From Bacteroidota bacterium (lineage in GTDB: Bacteria > Bacteroidota > Bacteroidia > 2-12-FULL-35-15): a DNA stretch of 64,000 nt. Positions 1 through 8,676 of this stretch are shown one piece after another; positions within the stretch are counted from its first letter, which is position 1, and each line of letters begins with the position of its first letter. The stretch is taken from the NCBI GenBank assembly GCA_947449315.1, contig CANFRC010000006.1, positions 62,001 to 126,000 on the forward strand, in the 5' to 3' direction. The translations under genes and the position numbers were made by a program. The notes under the pieces are model-generated. The model worked only from the letters and a program-made list of their open reading frames with translations. It was not told the DNA's origin and made no database searches.

Positions 1-82
1 ATTTGGTTTCAAAAAAATTCCAATTCCTGAAAATTTTATGGCGAAGAAGATTGATGGCATCTATAAAAAAAACAATAAATAG
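1..82 (+). CDS. 3' end of an unidentified gene (partial)
   Basis: An open frame enters from the left edge (first full codon at 2) and ends at TAG 80-82, giving about 26 residues that finish in a lysine-rich tail (IYKKNNK). The composition looks coding, and the next gene begins 230 bases later. Too little remains to assign a family. It could be chance, since no upstream sequence is available. Confidence 0.45.
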   Translation, partial: FGFKKIPIPENFMAKKIDGIYKKNNK

Positions 83-111
83 TATTTCCTCTATTATCCG
101 TTTATTATGAG

Positions 112-119
112 TACCTTTG
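112..119 (+). promoter_or_regulatory. Candidate -7 promoter box for the DEAD-box helicase
   Basis: TACCTTTG fits the Bacteroidota -7 consensus TAnnTTTG exactly. No clear TTTG -33 element lies 19-21 bases upstream, so the call rests on the -7 box and on its place in a gene-free stretch before the helicase. Transcription would begin near 124. Confidence 0.45.
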
Positions 120-311
120 TATCACATTACATGAATTAAACTACTCATTGTTACATTCTTCTTCGAAGAATACCATTTCTCTCTCAATGCTTTCGGAGTA
201 TCATCATCCCAAAAATTAGAAGTTTAACCAGTAAATAAGAGTTCATTTTCATCAGACCGATGAATACGAATGTCTTTAATTTTATTCGGTCTATAACTAA
301 ATACAACTATA
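120..311 (+). promoter_or_regulatory. Long structured 5' leader of the DEAD-box helicase
   Basis: About 190 bases between the predicted start of transcription and the ATG hold no gene. Two structures are visible: a 12-base perfect palindrome TTCTTCGAAGAA at 159-170, and a 7-base-pair stem AGACCGA (254-260) with TCGGTCT (286-292), ending 19 bases before the ATG. Leaders of this kind before DEAD-box helicase genes can respond to cold or to the helicase itself; applying that here is inference. Confidence 0.4.
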
Positions 312-1685
312 ATGTCATTTGAAAATTTAAATTTAATTGAGCCCATCCTTCAGGCTTTAAAAACAGAAGGATACACAAAGCCTACACCAATTCAATCGCA
401 AACAATCCCATTGGCTCTTAACCGAAAAGATGTTTTAGGGTGTGCGCAAACAGGAACAGGGAAAACGGCAGCATTTGCTATACCCATCATTCAATTGCTT
501 ACTCAGGATAAAAATTTAGCTCCAGGAAAACGGTTGATCAGAAGTCTGATCTTAACTCCTACCAGAGAACTAGCTATTCAGATTGGTGAGAGTTTTGCTA
601 ATTATGGAAAAAATACCAACCTAAAATATAAAGTTATTTTTGGTGGAGTAAGTCAGCATGGGCAAGTTGAATCATTGCGTTCAGGAGTGGATGTGTTGAT
701 TGCTACACCGGGTCGGTTATTAGACCTAATGAACCAAAAACATGTTAATTTGAATAGCATCCAGTTTTTTGTTTTGGATGAAGCTGACAGAATGCTTGAC
801 ATGGGCTTTGTACATGATGTAAAAAAGATCATTACAAAATTGCCATCAAAACGTCAATCATTATTCTTTTCGGCAACCATGCCTCCAGCAATCGTGCAAT
901 TGGCTGATACTATTTTGGTGAATCCTTCTAAAGTAGAAGTAACTCCCGTTTCAAGTACTGCTAATACCATCAATCAGGTTGTTTATTTTGTAGATAAAGA
1001 AAATAAAAAACATTTATTGATAGATCTGCTTAAAGATAAAAAAATTGAAAGAGTTCTTGTGTTTACGCGAACAAAACATGGTGCGGATAAGGTTGCAAAG
1101 GAATTAACTAGAAATGGGATCAATTCACAGGCGATTCATGGAAATAAATCACAAAATGCTCGTCAGAATGCGTTAAATAATTTTAAATCGAAATTAACAC
1201 GTGTGCTGGTAGCAACCGATATTGCTGCTAGAGGTATTGATATTGATGAATTAACCCATGTGATCAATTATGAATTACCAAATGTTCCGGAGTCTTATGT
1301 TCATCGAATTGGAAGAACGGGTAGAGCAGGAGCTAGCGGTATTGCAATAGCGTTTTGTGATGCGGAAGAAAAAGAGTATTTGAGAGATATTCAGAAATTG
1401 ATTGGAAAGCAAATACCTGTTATGGATGACCATAAATATCCATTGATGAATCATCATGTTGTGAAAGCATCAAAACCACAGCGACCTCAACGTCCTCAGA
1501 GAAGTTATGGTAATAGAAATTCATCTGAAAGACCCGATATAACTCAAGGGCAAGTTGCGAGACCAGAGAAAAAAGCGCAACAAGCATCTGCTGCACCAGG
1601 CGATTTGTCAAAAAGAACGGGAGCTCCTAGTAAGTTCAAACCAAAGAAAAAATGGTTTGGTGAAAAAAGAGTTCAAAATGGATAA
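312..1685 (+). CDS. rhlE: DEAD-box ATP-dependent RNA helicase, RhlE type
   Basis: A cytoplasmic ATP-dependent RNA helicase that unwinds short duplexes in ribosome assembly, RNA decay or cold adaptation. Visible motifs in order: Walker A AQTGTGKT (residues 45-52), PTREL (81-85), TPGR (130-133), DEAD (154-157), SAT (185-187) and [10 protein letters not shown] (329-338). Two RecA-like domains fill residues 1-370. The C-terminal 85 residues are basic and low-complexity, with PQR repeats, typical of the RNA-binding tails of RhlE/CsdA proteins. The ATG at 312 is the natural start. The assignment to the superfamily is certain; RhlE rather than another DEAD-box subgroup is likely only. Confidence 0.95.
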   Translation: MSFENLNLIEPILQALKTEGYTKPTPIQSQTIPLALNRKDVLGCAQTGTGKTAAFAIPIIQLLTQDKNLAPGKRLIRSLILTPTRELAIQIGESFANYGKNTNLKYKVIFGGVSQHGQVESLRSGVDVLIATPGRLLDLMNQKHVNLNSIQFFVLDEADRMLDMGFVHDVKKIITKLPSKRQSLFFSATMPPAIVQLADTILVNPSKVEVTPVSSTANTINQVVYFVDKENKKHLLIDLLKDKKIERVLVFTRTKHGADKVAKELTRNGINSQAIHGNKSQNARQNALNNFKSKLTRVLVATDIAARGIDIDELTHVINYELPNVPESYVHRIGRTGRAGASGIAIAFCDAEEKEYLRDIQKLIGKQIPVMDDHKYPLMNHHVVKASKPQRPQRPQRSYGNRNSSERPDITQGQVARPEKKAQQASAAPGDLSKRTGAPSKFKPKKKWFGEKRVQNG

Positions 1686-1709
1686 ATGAAATTGAGTAGC
1701 TTATTCATA

Positions 1710-1753
1710 CTAACAAAAAAAAGAGAAGCTTTACGCTTCTCTTTTTTTGTTAG
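1710..1753. terminator. Bidirectional intrinsic terminator
   Basis: A nearly perfect hairpin lies between two convergent genes. The arms CTAACAAAAAAAAGAGAAGC (1710-1729) and its complement (1735-1753) flank a 5-base loop, with one extra A bulged. A- and T-tracts on both sides let it work in both directions, ending the helicase mRNA and the leftward mRNA of the 1767-3731 gene. Confidence 0.85.
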
Positions 1754-1766
1754 TTGTTAGCTATCA

Positions 1767-3731
1767 TTATTTTTGTGGTGGAATCAGTCCAAGTTTTTCG
1801 AGATCTCCAAGGTAAACACGGTTTCCTTGATAGAATCCGGTAACAAAAGCGTCTTTCTGTCCAGCATCCTGAACTTTCTTTTTTAATGCGATAGCTTCTT
1901 CCAGGTTTTTAAATGAGCCTCCAATAGTAAATCGGGTAATTCCATCATTTAATACTAGCATTTCAACTTTTCCTAAGCCTTTCAATTTTTTATATTTGTA
2001 ATTCTTTGGCATTTTGTATGCACCAATCTGAACCTTGAATTCAATGCCTTCTTTAGTGATGTTGGCTAAGGCAGGGTTTGTAGGATTCGTTTTTGCAAAA
2101 GCAGCTATGGAATCTGCTTTAGAGATAGAATCTGATTTAAGGCTAAAATTAATATCTACGATCTTTTGTTCATATCCGTTTAAATTTTTAGCATCAAACA
2201 TCTTTATTTGATCTGGAAATCCTTTTTGCTTGAATGTAATTTTATAATTATGCCCTTCGGTTAAGTTGACAAGGTAATTACCATCAATCTTATTTGATTT
2301 AAAAGTTCCATACGGTTGGTTGGTATCAAGTTCATCCACTTGTACTTCAGAAAATGCAGGCTTCCCTTCATTTTTAATATTACCTTTTACCATAATAAGT
2401 TTTGGTTGAACAAAATTAAGAGGCATTTCAACAACATAAACATCGTGCAAACCGAAACCTCCAACTTTATTTGAAGCATAATAGCCTCTTTTTCCATCGG
2501 CAGATAAAATAAAATACCTGTCATCGTCTGGTGTATTGATTGGATACCCTAAGTTTTTAGGGGTTGACCAGGTAGAATCTGACTTATTAAATTGTGTGAT
2601 AAAAATGTCGTAACTCCCCATGCTATTTAATCCCTTAGAACTGAATACAAGGTTTTTTCCATCAGGATGAATAAAAGGTGCATCATCATCAAATGGAGTA
2701 TTGATCTCTGGACCCAAATTTTTTACATTTCCCCAAGTACTGTCTGGAAGAAGCGACGCTTTGTATAAATCTCTTCCTCCAAAACCTCCTGGACGCTCAC
2801 TTGCGAAGTATAAGGTTTTTTCATCTGATGAAAGTGATGCGCTTCCTTCCCATGCTGGAGTATTTACATCCCCTTTTATTTTAACTGGAGTTGACCAGTT
2901 GTTACTATCCAGTAAGCTTATAAAAATATCACCACCATCATAATTGTCTTCTTTGAACGTGAATAATTTTTGTCCATCGTTAGCTATTCCGATAGCAGCA
3001 TCATGCACATTCGAATTAAAATTTGATCCTATACTTGAAGGAGTAACCCATTTATTATTCTCCTTGTGAGTTATGAATACATCTTCATAGTACATTCCAA
3101 AATTATCGGGCTGATTGAAATTGTTTTGCAATCCTCCTGTACTTAGGTTACCACGATACGTCATCATCATTACAGATTCATCAGAAGAAACAACAGGAGC
3201 GTATTCAGATGCTGCTGTATTAAAGTCATTTCCAATGTTTTCAATTTTGGCATTAACTGGTGAAGCAACTAAAAGTTTACCATTGTTACAATATTCGATG
3301 AGTTGTTTCGCATTTTTTTTGTCTTGCTCGGTTAATTTTTTATCCAGTAAATAGTCGTTGAGCAGGGTTAAAGCGTCATCAAATTTGTAGTTCAAATGGT
3401 AGGCGCGTGCTAAGTAATAGCGGATGTTGGCAGCCTTAACATTTTTTTCATTAACAGTCTTTAAAAAGTCCAATGACTTTTCATACATATCACTACGATA
3501 TAAACCACAAATACCTGTTACATATTTTAAGTAAAGTTCCTTTGGGTGTTGCTGTTGTAGGTTATCGAAAATAGGAAGTGCCAAAAGGTAATTCTTATCT
3601 GCAAACATTCCCTGAGCAATAACAAGGGAATCTTTTTCTGTTTTGTGCCATCTGTTTGTTTTCATGGTCAATTGAGAAAAACCATTTAAAATTGAAAGCA
3701 GGAAAAAGAAAAGTAGAATTATTTTTTTCAT
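1767..3731 (-). CDS. PorE-like envelope protein: TPR, WD40-like propeller, CRD-like and SPOR-like domains
   Basis: A secreted protein of 654 residues. The start is placed at 3731, giving the signal peptide MKKIILLFFFLLSILNGFSQ; an upstream ATG at 3776 would bury it. After the signal come TPR-like helices (about 25-140), a PD40/WD40-like beta-propeller with repeated DG/SSDEKTLYF and FASERPGGFGGRDLY motifs (about 170-430), a carboxypeptidase-regulatory-like beta domain (about 440-530), and a C-terminal SPOR-like module (FKVQIGAYK to about residue 640). The first three domains occur in the same order in the T9SS-associated protein PorE, where an OmpA-like peptidoglycan-binding domain follows. 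Here SPOR, which binds bare glycan strands, takes that place. A structural role at the cell wall is inferred; direct T9SS involvement is not shown. Confidence 0.8.
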   Translation of the reverse strand: MKKIILLFFFLLSILNGFSQLTMKTNRWHKTEKDSLVIAQGMFADKNYLLALPIFDNLQQQHPKELYLKYVTGICGLYRSDMYEKSLDFLKTVNEKNVKAANIRYYLARAYHLNYKFDDALTLLNDYLLDKKLTEQDKKNAKQLIEYCNNGKLLVASPVNAKIENIGNDFNTAASEYAPVVSSDESVMMMTYRGNLSTGGLQNNFNQPDNFGMYYEDVFITHKENNKWVTPSSIGSNFNSNVHDAAIGIANDGQKLFTFKEDNYDGGDIFISLLDSNNWSTPVKIKGDVNTPAWEGSASLSSDEKTLYFASERPGGFGGRDLYKASLLPDSTWGNVKNLGPEINTPFDDDAPFIHPDGKNLVFSSKGLNSMGSYDIFITQFNKSDSTWSTPKNLGYPINTPDDDRYFILSADGKRGYYASNKVGGFGLHDVYVVEMPLNFVQPKLIMVKGNIKNEGKPAFSEVQVDELDTNQPYGTFKSNKIDGNYLVNLTEGHNYKITFKQKGFPDQIKMFDAKNLNGYEQKIVDINFSLKSDSISKADSIAAFAKTNPTNPALANITKEGIEFKVQIGAYKMPKNYKYKKLKGLGKVEMLVLNDGITRFTIGGSFKNLEEAIALKKKVQDAGQKDAFVTGFYQGNRVYLGDLEKLGLIPPQK

Positions 3732-3754
3732 GTTAAAAGTATTTGTATTTTTTG

Positions 3755-3762
3755 CAAATATA
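3755..3762 (-). promoter_or_regulatory. -7 promoter box for the PorE-like gene
   Basis: Read leftward this is TATATTTG, a perfect TAnnTTTG box, 24 bases before the chosen ATG at 3731. It supports the downstream start over the ATG at 3776. The divergent ywbE gene begins only 21 bases away, so the two promoters must overlap. Confidence 0.6.
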
Positions 3763-3782
3763 GTTATTTTTGGCAAAAAACC

Positions 3783-3998
3783 ATGAATTTAAATTCTCTT
3801 CAAACCCCCAATATGTTCAGAGCAAACATTCTTCTGGGACAGGAAGTTCATATTGTTCTGAAAAAAGATCAGCGAACTGGTAAGCTTACCAGAGGGAAAG
3901 TTCGATGGATACTAACAAGTGCAGCTTTTCACTCACGGGGAATCAAAGTAACATTAGAATCAAGGCAGGTAGGAAGAGTTCAGGAAATTATTGGCTAA
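3783..3998 (+). CDS. ywbE: YwbE family small protein (DUF2196)
   Basis: A 71-residue protein that is nearly all one conserved domain. It shows the family core VLKKDQRTGKLTRGKV followed by GIKVTLESRQVGRVQ, the usual YwbE length and order. The function is not known; its small basic beta-rich character suggests nucleic-acid or ribosome contact, but that is only a guess. It is transcribed away from the PorE-like gene with 51 bases between start codons. An internal ATG at residue 11 (MFRAN) would also give a normal family member, so the exact start is uncertain. Confidence 0.88.
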   Translation: MNLNSLQTPNMFRANILLGQEVHIVLKKDQRTGKLTRGKVRWILTSAAFHSRGIKVTLESRQVGRVQEIIG

Positions 3999-4072
3999 AC
4001 GGTACTTCTATTAATCGATTTTCTGATTCTTTTTAATTAGATTTGTTTAATCCTCTATATTTTTTAATAATT

Positions 4073-6154
4073 ATGAAAAAAATCATTTCATTACTGTTCC
4101 TTATTGCTCCTTTTTTTGGATTTTCTCAAACGTATACTGGTTCTGGTGGAGCAATTTCAGATGACGGATTAAACAATGATTTTATTATTAATGTGTCTGG
4201 ATTGGTGCCTGCTACATTGGATGCAGCGCATGGGTTAATTGGGGTGTGTCTGAATATAACCCATACGTATGATTCCGACCTTAATATAGATTTGATCGCG
4301 CCAGACGGAACAGATATTGTTTTATTGTCATATGTTGGGGGAGGTGACGATAATTTCTCCAATACTTGTTTTAGTCAAAGTGCGAGCACATCCATTGTTT
4401 CAGGAACAGCTCCCTTTTCGGGTTTATATAAACCGATGAATACCTTAGGAAATGCAAATAACAACCAGGATGGAAATGGAAGCTGGAAATTGAGAATAGT
4501 GGATACGTATGCCGCAGATGCAGGCACATTATTAGATTGGAGTATTTCATTTGGGCCAGGTGCTCCTGTACCTGTTTTATTCAACTCTTCAAACCTTCCA
4601 ATTGTATTGATCAATACCTTCTCTCAAACGATTTTAGATGAGCCAAAGATAAATGCAAGTATGAAAATTATCTACAATGGACCGGGCATGATCAATCATG
4701 TTACTGATTTTCCGAATGCTTATAATAACAACATTGGGATTGAAATTCGTGGCGCCTTTTCATCAACATTTCCTCAAAAGCCTTATGCCATTGAAACACG
4801 AAACACTTTGATGGCACAAAATGATACTTCCATTCTTGGGATGCCCGCAGAACATGATTGGTGTTTGCTATCTACTTATAATGATAAGGTATATGTGAGA
4901 AATACATTGGCAAATAAATTGTTTTCTGAGATGGGACATTATGGTGTCCGTTCTCAGCATTGTGAGGTAGTTCTTAATGGCCAGTATCAAGGGATCTATT
5001 TTTTATCGGAAAGCATAAAACGAGATAGTAACAGGGTTTCCATTTCAAAATTAGATACAATTGACAATGCAGGAATTCAATTAACTGGCGGTTATATCAT
5101 TAAAAATGATTATTGGGATGGCTCAAACAGTTGGCTTTTAGGTTATCATCCTATTGATCACCCTACATTAGATGTAAACTTGGTTTATGATTATCCGAAG
5201 CCTGATAAAATTACTCCACAGCAAAAAACATACATTCAAACATACATCAATAGTTTTGAAAGTGCTTTGTATAGCCCTTCTTTTGCTGACACTTCAATTG
5301 GATACAGAGCATATCTGAGTACAAGTTCTTTCATTGATTATTTTATAGTAAATGAATTATCTCGAAATAATGATGGATTCAAAAAGAGTTGGTATATGCA
5401 TAAAAATCGAGATGATAAAGGTGGAAAATTGAAAGCCGGTCCTGTTTGGGATTTTGATTGGGCCTGGACAGATATTCCCGGATGTAGTAACTTTTCGGCA
5501 ACTGATGGGTCAGGATGGGCCTATAAAATAAATGATTGTGGACCGGACGTAAATTCAAATGGTTGGTATGTGAGAATGTTGCAGGATACTACTTTTCAAA
5601 ATGAATTGAAATGCAGATGGTTAACTTTAAGAACAAGTTATCTTGATACGTCAAATTTATTTCATTACATAGATTCAACAGCTATTGTTCTTGATTCAGC
5701 TCAGCAGCGTCATCAAGAAAAATGGGCAACGTTGGGCATTGATGTGGGTACTCCTGAAATCGGAATTCAGCCAACAACTTTTCAAGGAGATATTGATCTT
5801 TTTAAGAACTGGATAAGAAAACGCATTGTTTGGCTGGATGCAAATATACCTGGTAGTTGCTATACGTTGGATGTGAATGAAATTGCTGCATCAAGAAGTA
5901 GTATAAGTATGTTCCCAAATCCTGCAATTGATCATGTATTCATTAATATGGAGAATATCTCTTTTACAAGTTCCACAAAAATCATAATGACCGATATTTT
6001 GGGGAGACAAATAGATCAGATATCAATCAATGAAATACTTCGGGACGGTATGATGATCTCTTTGCAAAGTTATGCAAATGGAACTTATATATGCAGGTTT
6101 GTTGATCTAGGAAAAGATGTGGTGAAACCTGTTAAGTTAGTTATTCAGAAATAA
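4073..6154 (+). CDS. CotH-like kinase with N-terminal P-domain and T9SS C-terminal signal
   Basis: A secreted protein of 693 residues. The start at 4073 gives a signal peptide (MKKIISLLFLIAPFFGFSQ); an upstream TTG at 4043 is less likely. Residues about 20-165 form a proprotein-convertase P-domain (DSDLNIDLIAPDGT, then WKLRIVDTYAADAGTLLDW). Residues about 210-540 match the CotH family, with IEIRG, the Lys-bearing strand, and GPVWDFDWAW holding Asp460 and Asp462, which in spore-coat CotH bind metal and ATP for protein phosphorylation. A T9SS type A sorting domain (MFPNPAIDHVFIN to the end LVIQK) closes the protein. It should be exported to the cell surface. An extracellular kinase is plausible, but ATP supply outside the cell is unclear; other CotH-like proteins may act as adhesins or scaffolds. 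Confidence 0.88.
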   Translation: MKKIISLLFLIAPFFGFSQTYTGSGGAISDDGLNNDFIINVSGLVPATLDAAHGLIGVCLNITHTYDSDLNIDLIAPDGTDIVLLSYVGGGDDNFSNTCFSQSASTSIVSGTAPFSGLYKPMNTLGNANNNQDGNGSWKLRIVDTYAADAGTLLDWSISFGPGAPVPVLFNSSNLPIVLINTFSQTILDEPKINASMKIIYNGPGMINHVTDFPNAYNNNIGIEIRGAFSSTFPQKPYAIETRNTLMAQNDTSILGMPAEHDWCLLSTYNDKVYVRNTLANKLFSEMGHYGVRSQHCEVVLNGQYQGIYFLSESIKRDSNRVSISKLDTIDNAGIQLTGGYIIKNDYWDGSNSWLLGYHPIDHPTLDVNLVYDYPKPDKITPQQKTYIQTYINSFESALYSPSFADTSIGYRAYLSTSSFIDYFIVNELSRNNDGFKKSWYMHKNRDDKGGKLKAGPVWDFDWAWTDIPGCSNFSATDGSGWAYKINDCGPDVNSNGWYVRMLQDTTFQNELKCRWLTLRTSYLDTSNLFHYIDSTAIVLDSAQQRHQEKWATLGIDVGTPEIGIQPTTFQGDIDLFKNWIRKRIVWLDANIPGSCYTLDVNEIAASRSSISMFPNPAIDHVFINMENISFTSSTKIIMTDILGRQIDQISINEILRDGMMISLQSYANGTYICRFVDLGKDVVKPVKLVIQK

Positions 6155-6360
6155 AAAACACTCCATAAATAAGCTTCACTAATATCGAAGCCTTTTTTAA
6201 GGAATTCGGATTTAATTTTTTCATAAAAGAAATTATTAGCAATCAATTCGTATAACAATATGCTGTTTCCAGTATATAAAGTTATGATCTGATAGTCTTT
6301 AGTGCCGAACCGGATCCATTCTTCATGAATTGCTGCTGCATCGTTTTTTTTAGAATAATA
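6145..6360 (-). pseudogene. Orphan coding-like frame without a start codon (gene remnant or unrecognised small gene)
   Basis: The leftward frame is open for 71 codons, from just after a TAA at 6361-6363 to TGA at 6145-6147. The peptide looks like real protein, with a helix-rich pattern such as HEEWIRFGTKDYQIITLYTG and a later KKGFDISEAYLWSVFYF. There is no ATG, GTG or TTG before the middle, and an eight-A run stands at its upstream end. The tail overlaps the 3' end of the CotH-like gene by 10 bases. I do not recognise a family. It may be a decayed gene, a frame broken at the A-run, or a gene with an unusual start. Confidence 0.4.
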
Positions 6361-6393
6361 TTATTGTGTATTTTCGTATCGTAAATTTACATT

Positions 6394-7035
6394 ATGGACT
6401 TTATTAATAAGGAAATTGAAAATTATGCTTTAGAACATTCTCAAAATGAGTCGGATGTTTTGAAAAAACTGAATAGAGAGACGTATGCAAAAGTTATTCA
6501 ACCTAGAATGCTTTCAGGTCATATGCAAGGAAACTTGTTAAGTATGTTTAGTAAAATGATCAAGCCAAAGCAAATATTAGAAATAGGCACTTACACAGGA
6601 TATTCAGCCATTTGCCTTGCACAAGGTTTGCAAGAACATGGAAAATTGCACACAATTGATATTAATGAGGAATTGGAGAAAATAGTTCGTTCTTTCATTC
6701 GTGAAGCTGGTCTTGACGAAAACATAAATTATCACATCGGTGATGCAATGAAAATATTACCTACATTAAATGAAACATTCGATTTGGTTTTTATTGATGC
6801 AGACAAAAAAAACTATTCAGGATATTTTGATCTCGTTTTTGATAAAGTGAGGAGTGGAGGATATATCATTGCTGATAATGTCTTATGGAGTGGGAAGGTA
6901 TTGGATCAGAAAGATGAAATGGATATGGACACAAAAATAATTGATGCGTTCAACAAAAAAGTGCATGCAGATCAACGCGTAGAACATATGTTATTGCCCA
7001 TTCGCGATGGATTAATGATAGTTAGAAAAAAATAA
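6394..7035 (+). CDS. Class I SAM-dependent O-methyltransferase (OMT family 3)
   Basis: A cytoplasmic methyltransferase of 213 residues, the normal length of the caffeoyl-CoA O-methyltransferase-like family (COG4122). The SAM site is ILEIGTYTGYSAICLA near residue 67, followed by LHTIDINEE; the metal-binding region is FDLVFIDADKKNY and IIADNVLWSG near residues 135-170. In bacteria this family includes TrmR, which methylates 5-hydroxyuridine in tRNA, as well as catechol methyltransferases, so the substrate cannot be read from sequence alone. It is followed after 47 bases by the threonine aldolase gene and may share its transcript. Confidence 0.9.
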   Translation: MDFINKEIENYALEHSQNESDVLKKLNRETYAKVIQPRMLSGHMQGNLLSMFSKMIKPKQILEIGTYTGYSAICLAQGLQEHGKLHTIDINEELEKIVRSFIREAGLDENINYHIGDAMKILPTLNETFDLVFIDADKKNYSGYFDLVFDKVRSGGYIIADNVLWSGKVLDQKDEMDMDTKIIDAFNKKVHADQRVEHMLLPIRDGLMIVRKK

Positions 7036-7082
7036 TCGTTCTGCTTCTCTGACGGAGACAATAAATAATAGATAAAACTTAT

Positions 7083-8102
7083 ATGATAATAGATCTAAGA
7101 AGTGATACGGTTACAAAACCATCAAAAGGGATGTTGGACGCGATGTTTAATGCCCAAGTTGGAGACGATGTTTTTGGTGAAGAACCAACTGTGATTGCTC
7201 TTGAAGAAAAGGTGTCTAAGTTGTTTGGGAAAGAAGCCGCTGTTTTTTGTCCTTCGGGAACAATGACTAATCAGATTGCTATCAAAGTTCACACACAACC
7301 AGGCGACGAAGTTTTATGCGACACTACTGCTCATATTTATAATTATGAAGGCGGCGGTATTTCATTCAATTCTGGTGTTCAGGCAAAATTAATTCCTGGT
7401 GATCGTGGTCGGATTTCTGCTCAACAGATTAAGGATAGCATTAATCCAACGTTTGATTGGTTAACCAAAACAAGTTTGGTTTGTTTAGAAAATACTGGAA
7501 ACAGGGCAGGGGGAAGCTATTATTCCTTAGCGCAAATAAAAGATAATGCTGCCGTTTGTAAACAGCATAATTTGAATTATCATTTGGATGGTGCTCGTAT
7601 TTTCAATGCGATTGTAGAAAATGATTATACCACCTTGGACATAGGCAATCAGTTTGATTCCGTTTCTGTTTGCTTGTCAAAGGGCCTGGGAGCTCCGGTG
7701 GGTTCTTTGTTGCTTGGAGATAAAGAATTTATTAGAAAAGCAAGAAGGGTGCGTAAAGTTTTTGGTGGAGGCATGCGTCAGGCAGGTTATTTGGCTGCAG
7801 CTGGGATTTATGCATTGGATAATAATGTAAGTCGTTTGAAAGACGATCACAATCGTGCAAAACAATTAGCCTCTTGTATGTCTAAGTTAAGCTTTATTGA
7901 TACTATTTTGCCCGTTGATACCAATATCATAATTTTTAATTTGAATGATAAGCTAAACCCCGAAGCATTCGTTCAGAAATTAGCTGCGAATAATATTAAA
8001 GCAGTTGGTTTTGGAAAACAAGCAATTCGTTTTGTTACACATCTTGATTTTACGGATGACATGTTGGAAAAAGTTGAATCGGTTTTAAAGCAAATCAATT
8101 AA
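7083..8102 (+). CDS. ltaE: Low-specificity L-threonine aldolase (PLP-dependent)
   Basis: Cleaves L-threonine or L-allo-threonine to glycine and acetaldehyde in the cytoplasm. The 339-residue protein is of full length and starts with the family signature IDLRSDTVTKPS. FCPSGTMTNQIA contributes the PLP phosphate site, HLDGARIFNA is the conserved Asp-Arg segment, and the Schiff-base lysine is Lys200 in SVCLSKGLGAPVGS. All catalytic elements are present. It lies just downstream of the O-methyltransferase in the same direction; no functional link between them is evident. Confidence 0.95.
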   Translation: MIIDLRSDTVTKPSKGMLDAMFNAQVGDDVFGEEPTVIALEEKVSKLFGKEAAVFCPSGTMTNQIAIKVHTQPGDEVLCDTTAHIYNYEGGGISFNSGVQAKLIPGDRGRISAQQIKDSINPTFDWLTKTSLVCLENTGNRAGGSYYSLAQIKDNAAVCKQHNLNYHLDGARIFNAIVENDYTTLDIGNQFDSVSVCLSKGLGAPVGSLLLGDKEFIRKARRVRKVFGGGMRQAGYLAAAGIYALDNNVSRLKDDHNRAKQLASCMSKLSFIDTILPVDTNIIIFNLNDKLNPEAFVQKLAANNIKAVGFGKQAIRFVTHLDFTDDMLEKVESVLKQIN

Positions 8103-8198
8103 ATAAATTTGCATCATAAGATTTAGTATTTCACTTCCTATGGAATTGAATAAGCTCACAAATGATAGCATCCTATACTTAATCATAAATTTAAATAC

Positions 8199-8675
8199 AT
8201 GAATCGTATCATTGTTTTTTTATTGATCGTTTGTTCGTCAACTGTTGCCCAAGAGTTAAAAATTACAAAGGCAACTAAACAAACCATTAATGCAGGTGCT
8301 TCACCTTCATCAACGACTAACTATACTGTTCAATTCAGAAAAGAAACAACTTGTAAATGGTCGGTAGACTCTGTTGTGAATATTAATACACAAAAATCTG
8401 TTAGTTTCAATATTGTTAAAGTGGATAATTCAAACCTTACATCACCCAATTTAGAAACAGTTAAATGTTTTTCTAAAAAAGATAAAGGTTTATATGAAAT
8501 CTCTTTTGCTTCATCAAAGTCCCGTGGAAGTGGAAGGCCTAATACACCAACGGGTACGATGGTTCAACTTCCTGATTTTCCAAAAGGAGCAATTGTATAT
8601 TATAGGATAGGTAAAAAGAAAAGGCAATTCGTGATAGAAATATTTGAGGAGTTAGAAACGATAGATGCCCCTTGA
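8199..8675 (+). CDS. Small secreted protein of unknown function
   Basis: A protein of 158 residues with a clear signal peptide (MNRIIVFLLIVCSSTVAQ), hence periplasmic or outer-membrane associated. The mature part is rich in Lys, Ser and Thr and appears to alternate beta strands, with a Gly/Ser/Pro-rich loop (SRGSGRPNTPTGT) at about residues 108-122 and two cysteines that could form a disulfide. It ends in an acidic segment (EIFEELETIDAP). I do not recognise a family. It stands alone, and its stop meets that of the convergent methyltransferase gene with one base between them. Confidence 0.75.
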   Translation: MNRIIVFLLIVCSSTVAQELKITKATKQTINAGASPSSTTNYTVQFRKETTCKWSVDSVVNINTQKSVSFNIVKVDNSNLTSPNLETVKCFSKKDKGLYEISFASSKSRGSGRPNTPTGTMVQLPDFPKGAIVYYRIGKKKRQFVIEIFEELETIDAP

Positions 8676-8676
8676 T

